From Nitrospirae bacterium CG2_30_70_394 (lineage in GTDB: Bacteria > CG2-30-53-67 > CG2-30-70-394), in the NCBI GenBank assembly GCA_001873295.1, contig MNYW01000182.1, positions 1 to 42,869 on the forward strand: a stretch of 42,869 nucleotides of DNA, in the 5' to 3' direction. Position numbers and translations under genes: made by a program. Positions within the stretch are counted from its first letter, which is position 1, and the number at the start of each line of letters is the position of its first letter. The notes under the pieces are model-generated. The model was not told the origin of the DNA. It saw nothing but the letters and a program-made list of their open reading frames with translations, and searched no databases. Positions 37,325 to 42,869 of the stretch are shown piece by piece.

Positions 37325-38320
37325 ATGGACCTCACCACCACCTACCTCGGCATCCCCCTCCCCCACCCCTTCATCGCCGGCGCCTCGCCGCTTTCCGACG
37401 ACCTCGACACGGTGCGCCGTCTGGAGGACGCGGGCGCCGCGGCGATCACCCTGCGCTCGCTGTTTGTTGAGCAGCTCGACGCCGAGGGGCTTGCCACCCA
37501 CCGGGCGATGGACTCCATCGCCGGTGCCTCTGCCGAGGCGGCCACCTACCTCCCCGATCCGGACGACTTCCGCCTCGGCCCCGACGCCTACCTCGACCAC
37601 CTCCGGCGGGTGAAGGCGCACGTGGCGATTCCGGTCATCGCGTCTCTCAACGGCTGCCGCGCCGGTGGCTGGCTCGACTACGCCCGCAAGATCGCCGCGG
37701 CCGGCGCCGACGCCTTGGAGGTCAACCTCTACGATGTGGTCACCGACCCCGAGCGCTCCAGCGCCGGCGTGGAGGAGGAGCAACGCAAGATCGTGGCGAG
37801 CGTGGCCCAGCCGCTCGACATTCCGGTGGCGGTGAAGCTGTCGCCCTTCTACACCGGGCTGCCCGCCTTTGCCCGTCACCTGCAGCGCGCCGGGGCGGCG
37901 GGGATCGTCCTCTTCAACCGCTTCTTCGAGCCCGACCTCGATATCGAGGCGCTGGAGGTGACCCCCGGCCACACCCCCTCCCACTCAGGGCTGCTCCTGT
38001 TGCGCCTGCGCTGGTTGGCCATCCTGCGGCCGACCTTCACCGGCTCGCTCGCAGCGACCGGCGGGGTGCACACGGTGGACGACGCGGTGAAGGCGATCAT
38101 GGCGGGGGCCGATGCCATCCAACTGGTCACCTGCCTCCTGCGCGGGGGACCGGCCCGCCTGACCGAGCTCCGCGACGGCCTCGCCAGGTGGCTGGAGGCA
38201 CACGACTACGACCACCTTTCGCAGGCACGGGGCTCCATGGACCTCGCCCACTGCCCCCACCCCGCCGCCTACCGCCGCGCCCAGTACATGCGCCTGTTGC
38301 AGACGTGGAGTGGGGAGTGA
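37325..38320 (+). CDS. Dihydroorotate dehydrogenase-like protein
   Basis: MDLTTTYLGIPLPHPFIAGASPLSDDLDTVRRLEDAGAAAITLRSLFVEQ; IPVIASLNGCRAGGWLDYARKIAAAGADALEVNLYDV; VAVKLSPFY; LAATGGVHTVDDAVKAIMAGADAIQLVT. Confidence 0.9.
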   Translation: MDLTTTYLGIPLPHPFIAGASPLSDDLDTVRRLEDAGAAAITLRSLFVEQLDAEGLATHRAMDSIAGASAEAATYLPDPDDFRLGPDAYLDHLRRVKAHVAIPVIASLNGCRAGGWLDYARKIAAAGADALEVNLYDVVTDPERSSAGVEEEQRKIVASVAQPLDIPVAVKLSPFYTGLPAFARHLQRAGAAGIVLFNRFFEPDLDIEALEVTPGHTPSHSGLLLLRLRWLAILRPTFTGSLAATGGVHTVDDAVKAIMAGADAIQLVTCLLRGGPARLTELRDGLARWLEAHDYDHLSQARGSMDLAHCPHPAAYRRAQYMRLLQTWSGE

Positions 38321-38550
38321 GGGGCGGGGGAGACCGGTGAGGGGCGGGGGCCAGGCGCGCGGATCTGGCGCCGGCGCCGGAGGAGGGACCGCCTTGCCGG
38401 CCGCGCCGATCCGGTCTGCCGCGCGGCTGACCCCCCCCGGCCAGGGGGACCACGCGGCGCGCGGCGGGGTGAACCTCTCCCCCGAGGGGTCCCCCTCCGG
38501 GCGCAAGCCCGCTGCTTCTCGGTTCACGATCGACCCCGTGCGACCGACTC

Positions 38551-38952
38551 CTACGCCGCCGCGCGCGCTCGGATCATCGCCATCGCCTCCTCGGCGAGGA
38601 CCACCACGTCCGGGTGGGGGTCAGCGCGGAGCGGGGTGAGCAGGTCGAGGTGGCGTAGCTCGCCGACCAGGCCAAGGAGGTAGGCGGCGTCGCCGCGCAG
38701 GGTGGCGCCGTCGGCAAGCAGGTGGGGGAGGAGGGCCTCGGCCAGGGCGGGCAGGCCGCCGTTCGCCTCCTTTTGCAACACCTCCACCGCCGCCACCGCC
38801 CCAATCCGCACCCGCACCCGCTCGTCCGCCACCAGCCCGGCCAACAACGGCGCCTGGTGCGGCTCCTGACGGACCAGCGCCAGGACGTTCTCCAAAAGGC
38901 CGTCGGCGAGGCCGTCGGCGAGCATCGGGGTGAGGGTGGTGTCGGGGTGCAT
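38551..38952 (-). CDS. Small HEAT-repeat-like protein
   Basis: 133 aa, helical repeats: LAGLVADERVRVRIGAVAAVEVLQKE / ALLPHLLADGATLRGDAAYLLGLVGE / LTPLRADPHPDVVVLAEEAMAMI. Start MHPDTTLTPMLADG. Confidence 0.7.
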   Translation of the reverse strand: MHPDTTLTPMLADGLADGLLENVLALVRQEPHQAPLLAGLVADERVRVRIGAVAAVEVLQKEANGGLPALAEALLPHLLADGATLRGDAAYLLGLVGELRHLDLLTPLRADPHPDVVVLAEEAMAMIRARAAA

Positions 38953-39098
38953 GGGCGACCAACGGGGCGCCGCGGCCGGTGGAGGCGGGCGATCTCGGCT
39001 CTGCCGGCGGGCGCGCCAGTGTGCCAGCCGCCCGCCCGCGCGCCCAGGGCGGGGGGCCCAACCGTGACCGGATGGCCGTGGCGCGTCCCACCGGCGCA

Positions 39099-39114
39099 TG
39101 GCTAATCTTCTGCT
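39099..39114 (+). promoter_or_regulatory. Putative sigma54 (-24/-12) promoter of the hydrogenase operon
   Basis: TGGCTAATCTTCTGCT has the invariant GG-N10-GC spacing and TGGC/TGCT core; about 57 nt upstream of the hydrogenase small-subunit ATG. Confidence 0.5.
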
Positions 39115-39170
39115 AAGTTGGGGAGCGGCGCGCGACGCGGGAGCACCCACCGATTCTCAGGGAGGTAGCC

Positions 39171-40247
39171 ATGGATGGGAACGAGACCTTCTACACGGTG
39201 ATGCGGCGCCACGGCATCAGCCGGCGTAGCTTTCTGAAGTTCTGCGCGGTGACCGCCGCCACCCTCGGCCTGCCGCCGGGGGCGGCGACGAAGATCGCCG
39301 AGGCGTTGGAAAGCCAGCCGCGCACCCCAGTGATCTGGCTCCACGGCCTGGAGTGCACCTGCTGCTCCGAGTCGTTCATCCGCTCCGCCCACCCCCTGGC
39401 GAAGGACGTGGTGCTGTCGATGATCTCGCTCGATTACGACGACACGATCATGGCCGCCGCCGGCGACCAGGCAGAGGAGATCCTCGAGCAGACCATCGCC
39501 AAGTACGACGGCCGCTACATCCTCGCCTGCGAGGGCAACCCGCCGCTCGGCAACGACGGCATGTACTGCATCCAGGCCGGGCGGCCGTACCTGGAGAAGC
39601 TGCGCCACATGGCCGACCACTGCCAGGCGATCATCGCCTGGGGGTCGTGCGCCTCGTGGGGGTGTGTGCAGGCGGCGAAGCCGAACCCGACCCATGCGGT
39701 GCCGATCCACCAGGTGATCCACGACAAGCCGATCGTGAAGGTCCCCGGCTGCCCGCCGATCGCCGAGGTGATGACCGGGGTGATCACCTACCTGGTCACC
39801 TTCGGCCGTTTGCCCGAGCTCGACCGCCAGGGCAGGCCGCTGATGTTCTACGGCCAGCGCCTCCACGATAAGTGCTACCGCCGGCCCCACTTCGACGCCG
39901 GCCAGTACGTCGAGAAGTTCGACGACGAGGGGGCGCGCAAGGGGTACTGCCTCTACAAGATGGGGTGCAAGGGGCCGACTACCTACAACGCCTGCTCCAC
40001 CATCGGCTGGAACGGCGGCGTGTCGTGGCCGGTGGGCTCGGGCCACGGCTGCCTCGGCTGCGCCGAGGACAACTTCTGGGACAAGGGCTCCTTCTACGCG
40101 CCGGTGACGAACCTAGAGGTAACCGGCCAGGTGGAGGCGACCGCCGACCGGATCGGCAAGACCGCCGCCGGGGTGGTCGGGGCGGCCGTGGCGGTCCACG
40201 CCGCGGCAACCGTGGTGAGCCGGTTCGGCAAGCAGGAGGAGAACTGA
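39171..40247 (+). CDS. hyaA: [NiFe] uptake hydrogenase small subunit, O2-tolerant (group 1d-like)
   Basis: Tat motif [25 protein letters not shown] (extra Cys), [26 protein letters not shown]-terminal hydrophobic anchor. RBS AGGGAGG upstream. Confidence 0.96.
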   Translation: MDGNETFYTVMRRHGISRRSFLKFCAVTAATLGLPPGAATKIAEALESQPRTPVIWLHGLECTCCSESFIRSAHPLAKDVVLSMISLDYDDTIMAAAGDQAEEILEQTIAKYDGRYILACEGNPPLGNDGMYCIQAGRPYLEKLRHMADHCQAIIAWGSCASWGCVQAAKPNPTHAVPIHQVIHDKPIVKVPGCPPIAEVMTGVITYLVTFGRLPELDRQGRPLMFYGQRLHDKCYRRPHFDAGQYVEKFDDEGARKGYCLYKMGCKGPTTYNACSTIGWNGGVSWPVGSGHGCLGCAEDNFWDKGSFYAPVTNLEVTGQVEATADRIGKTAAGVVGAAVAVHAAATVVSRFGKQEEN

Positions 40248-40248
40248 G

Positions 40249-42042
40249 ATGGCGACCCGACAGACCGCGAATGGATTTGCGCTCGATGACACCGGCCGGC
40301 GGGTGGTGGTCGATCCGATCTGCCGCATCGAGGGCCACCTGCGCATTGAGGTGAACGTCGACGACCAGAACGTGATCCGCAACGCCGTCTCCACCGGCAA
40401 CATGTGGCGCGGCATCGAGATCATCCTGCAGGGGCGCGACCCGCGCGACGCCTGGGCCTTCACCCAGCGCATCTGCGGCGTGTGCACCGCCGTTCACGCC
40501 CTGGTGTCGGTGCGCGCGGTGGAGGACGCCCTGGGGATTGCCATCCCGGAGAACGCCAACACCATCCGCAACCTGATGATGATGGCCCAGTACGCCCAGG
40601 ACCACCTGGTCCACTTCTACCACCTCCACGCCCTCGACTGGGTGGACGTGGTCTCCGCCCTCTCCGCCGACCCGAAGCAAACCGCGGAGCTGGCCCAATC
40701 GATCTCGCCGTGGCCGAAGGCTTCGGTGGGCTACTTCCGCGACGTCCAGAACCGGGTGCGGAAGTTCGTCGAGTCCGGCCAGCTCGGCCCCTTCCAGAAC
40801 GCCTACTGGGGCCACCCCGCCTACAAGCTGCCGCCGGTGGCGAACCTCATGGCGGTCGCCCACTACCTGGAGGCCCTCGATTTTCAGAAGGAGATCGTCA
40901 AGATCCACACCGTCTTCGGCGGCCGCAACCCGCACCCCAACTGGATCGTGGGCGGGATGCCGTGCGCGATCAACGTCGACGACGCGGGCGCGGTGGGGGC
41001 GATCAACATGGAGCGCCTCAACCTGGTCGCGTCGATCATCGACCAGTCGATCGACTTCATCGACCAGGTCTACCTCCCCGACCTCAAGGCGGTCGCCTCG
41101 TTCTACAAAGACTGGGGCTACGGCGGTGGCCTGTCGGCGAAGAACTGCCTCGCCTACGGCGAGTTCCCGGAGCGGGCCAACGACTGGAGCTGGCAGAACC
41201 TCCGCCTCCCCTCCGGGGCGATCCTCGACGGCGACCTCTCCACGGTCCACGACGTCGACCTCAAAGACCCGGAGCAGATCCGCGAGTTCGTGAACCACTC
41301 GTGGTACCGCTACCCGGACGAGGCGCAGGGGCTCCACCCGTGGGACGGGATCACCGAGCCGAACTTCGAGCTCGGGGAGCACACCAAGGGGACGAAGACC
41401 GCCATCCAGAACCTCGACGAGCAGGGCAAGTACTCGTGGCTGAAGGCGCCGCGCTGGCGCGGCCACGCCATGGAGGTTGGCCCGCTGGCGCGCTACATCG
41501 TCGCCTACGCCCGCGGTCACGAGCAGATCCGCGCCCAGGTGGACTCCCTCCTCCACGACCTCGGCCTGCCAATCACCGCGCTCTTCTCCACCCTCGGCCG
41601 CACCGCCGCTCGCGGCCTCGAGTGCTCCTACGCCGCCCACCTCATGCGCGACGAGTTCAACAAGCTGATCGCGGCGATCCGCAACGGCGACACCGCTACC
41701 GCCAACATGGACACCTGGGAGCCTTCGAGCTGGCCGGCGGAGGCGAAGGGCGCGGGCGCGGGCGAGGCACCGCGCGGCGCGCTCGGCCACTGGATCCAGA
41801 TCAAGGAGACGAAGATCGCCAACTACCAGGCGGTGGTCCCCACCACCTGGAACGCCTCACCGCGCGACCCGTCGGGGCAGATCGGCGCCTACGAGGCGGC
41901 GCTGTTGGGCACCCCGATGGCCGATCCCGCCAAGCCCCTGGAGATCCTCCGCACCATCCACAGCTTCGACCCGTGCCTCGCCTGCGCCGCCCACGTACTG
42001 AGTCCGGACGACCAGGAGCTGGCGGTCATCAAGGTGCGCTAA
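40249..42042 (+). CDS. hyaB: [NiFe] uptake hydrogenase large subunit
   Basis: L1 motif [24 protein letters not shown]2 motif DPCLACAAH followed by a C-terminal extension [15 protein letters not shown]. Confidence 0.97.
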   Translation: MATRQTANGFALDDTGRRVVVDPICRIEGHLRIEVNVDDQNVIRNAVSTGNMWRGIEIILQGRDPRDAWAFTQRICGVCTAVHALVSVRAVEDALGIAIPENANTIRNLMMMAQYAQDHLVHFYHLHALDWVDVVSALSADPKQTAELAQSISPWPKASVGYFRDVQNRVRKFVESGQLGPFQNAYWGHPAYKLPPVANLMAVAHYLEALDFQKEIVKIHTVFGGRNPHPNWIVGGMPCAINVDDAGAVGAINMERLNLVASIIDQSIDFIDQVYLPDLKAVASFYKDWGYGGGLSAKNCLAYGEFPERANDWSWQNLRLPSGAILDGDLSTVHDVDLKDPEQIREFVNHSWYRYPDEAQGLHPWDGITEPNFELGEHTKGTKTAIQNLDEQGKYSWLKAPRWRGHAMEVGPLARYIVAYARGHEQIRAQVDSLLHDLGLPITALFSTLGRTAARGLECSYAAHLMRDEFNKLIAAIRNGDTATANMDTWEPSSWPAEAKGAGAGEAPRGALGHWIQIKETKIANYQAVVPTTWNASPRDPSGQIGAYEAALLGTPMADPAKPLEILRTIHSFDPCLACAAHVLSPDDQELAVIKVR

Positions 42043-42070
42043 CGCCTCACCACGGCAAGGAGCCATCACC

Positions 42071-42790
42071 ATGGCCGCCACCACCACCGTCCCGGTCGCC
42101 GACCCAGAGCCGGTCTACGCCTTCCAAGCGCCGGTGCGCCTGTACCACTGGGTCAACGCGCTGTGCATCCTCACCCTCGCCGCCACCGGCTACCTCATCG
42201 CCCACCCCCTGCCGACGGTGGTGGGCGAGGCGAGTGACCACTTCATCATGGGCCGGATCCGGCTGATCCACTTCACCGCCGGCTACCTCCTCGCCGTCTC
42301 CCTCGCCGGGCGCATCTACTGGGCCCTGGTGGGCAACGCGGTCGCGCGCCAGATCTTCTACCTCCCCGTGTGGCGGCCGGGATGGTGGCGGGAACTCTTC
42401 CTGGAGCTCGCCTTCTACCTCTTCCTCCGGCGCGACGCCCCGGCCGAGGCCGGCCACGCCCCCCTCGCCCAGCTCGCCATGCTCCTGTTCAACACCCTCG
42501 GCAGCCTGTTCATGATCTTCACCGGCTTCGCCCTGTACAGCGAGGGGCTGGGCCACGGGAGCTGGGCGGACCGCGCCTTCGGTTGGGTGATCCCCTGGAT
42601 GGGTGACGCCGAGCGGGTCAGCAACTGGCATTTGCTCGGCATGTGGATCCTCCTTGGCTTCGTCATCCTCCACATCTACATGGCGGTCCGCGCCGACATC
42701 GTCGGCCGCACCACCTCGACTTCAGCCATCCTCGGCGGCTGGCGCTCGCCGAAGGGGGCGAGGCCGGGGGGGACGAGGCCGAGGCGGTAG
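42071..42790 (+). CDS. hyaC: Ni/Fe-hydrogenase b-type cytochrome subunit
   Basis: YAFQAPVRLYHWVNALCILTLAATGYLIAHPLP; FIMGRIRLIHFTAGYLLAVSLAGRIYWALVGN; WHLLGMWILLGFVILHIYMAVRADI. Confidence 0.95.
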   Translation: MAATTTVPVADPEPVYAFQAPVRLYHWVNALCILTLAATGYLIAHPLPTVVGEASDHFIMGRIRLIHFTAGYLLAVSLAGRIYWALVGNAVARQIFYLPVWRPGWWRELFLELAFYLFLRRDAPAEAGHAPLAQLAMLLFNTLGSLFMIFTGFALYSEGLGHGSWADRAFGWVIPWMGDAERVSNWHLLGMWILLGFVILHIYMAVRADIVGRTTSTSAILGGWRSPKGARPGGTRPRR

Positions 42791-42869
42791 ACCGGGGAGG
42801 GGAACCGGCGGCTCCGGCGCTTTGCGGCGGGGGCCCGCCGCCGCCCCCGCGCCACCCCCCGCCCGCGCC

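Noticed and set aside
1-42869. CRISPR arrays, prophage, transposons, BGC or anti-phage defence island
   Set aside because: No regularly spaced repeats, no integrase/transposase/terminase-like ORFs and no defence-type domains recognised; RadC alone is not evidence of a defence island.

Overview
High-GC proteobacterial-type chromosomal segment, read by eye without database searches. It is mostly dense housekeeping and energy-metabolism operons. In order: 3'-partial aroC and aroB; a lipoprotein cyclophilin PPIase (-); tRNA-Gly(GCC) and tRNA-Cys(GCA); a porin / single-domain PstS-like protein / chemoreceptor module (-); a two-gene AmmeMemoRadiSam system (+); an Mla lipid-transport operon mlaE-F-D-A-C plus a cyclic-nucleotide-binding protein, in which all six genes are joined by 4-nt overlaps (-); a beta-CASP MBL RNase (+); an MqnD/MqnA-like protein (-); radC (+); a heavily decayed HTH-ATPase-STAS(DUF4325)-like regulator pseudogene; a complete nuoA-N Complex I operon (-); an SRPBCC-type secreted protein behind a low-GC structured leader (-); gcvPA-gcvPB (+); a dihydroorotate-dehydrogenase-like protein (+); a small HEAT-like protein (-); and an O2-tolerant-type membrane-bound [NiFe] uptake hydrogenase (small, large and cytochrome b subunits, +) with a sigma54-type -24/-12 element upstream. 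I saw no CRISPR array, rRNA, transposase or prophage. The best leads are the cyclic-nucleotide-binding protein coupled to Mla, the AmmeMemoRadiSam pair (function unclear to me), the decayed DUF4325-type regulator, the porin/binding-protein/chemoreceptor module, and the structured gap inside the nuo operon.
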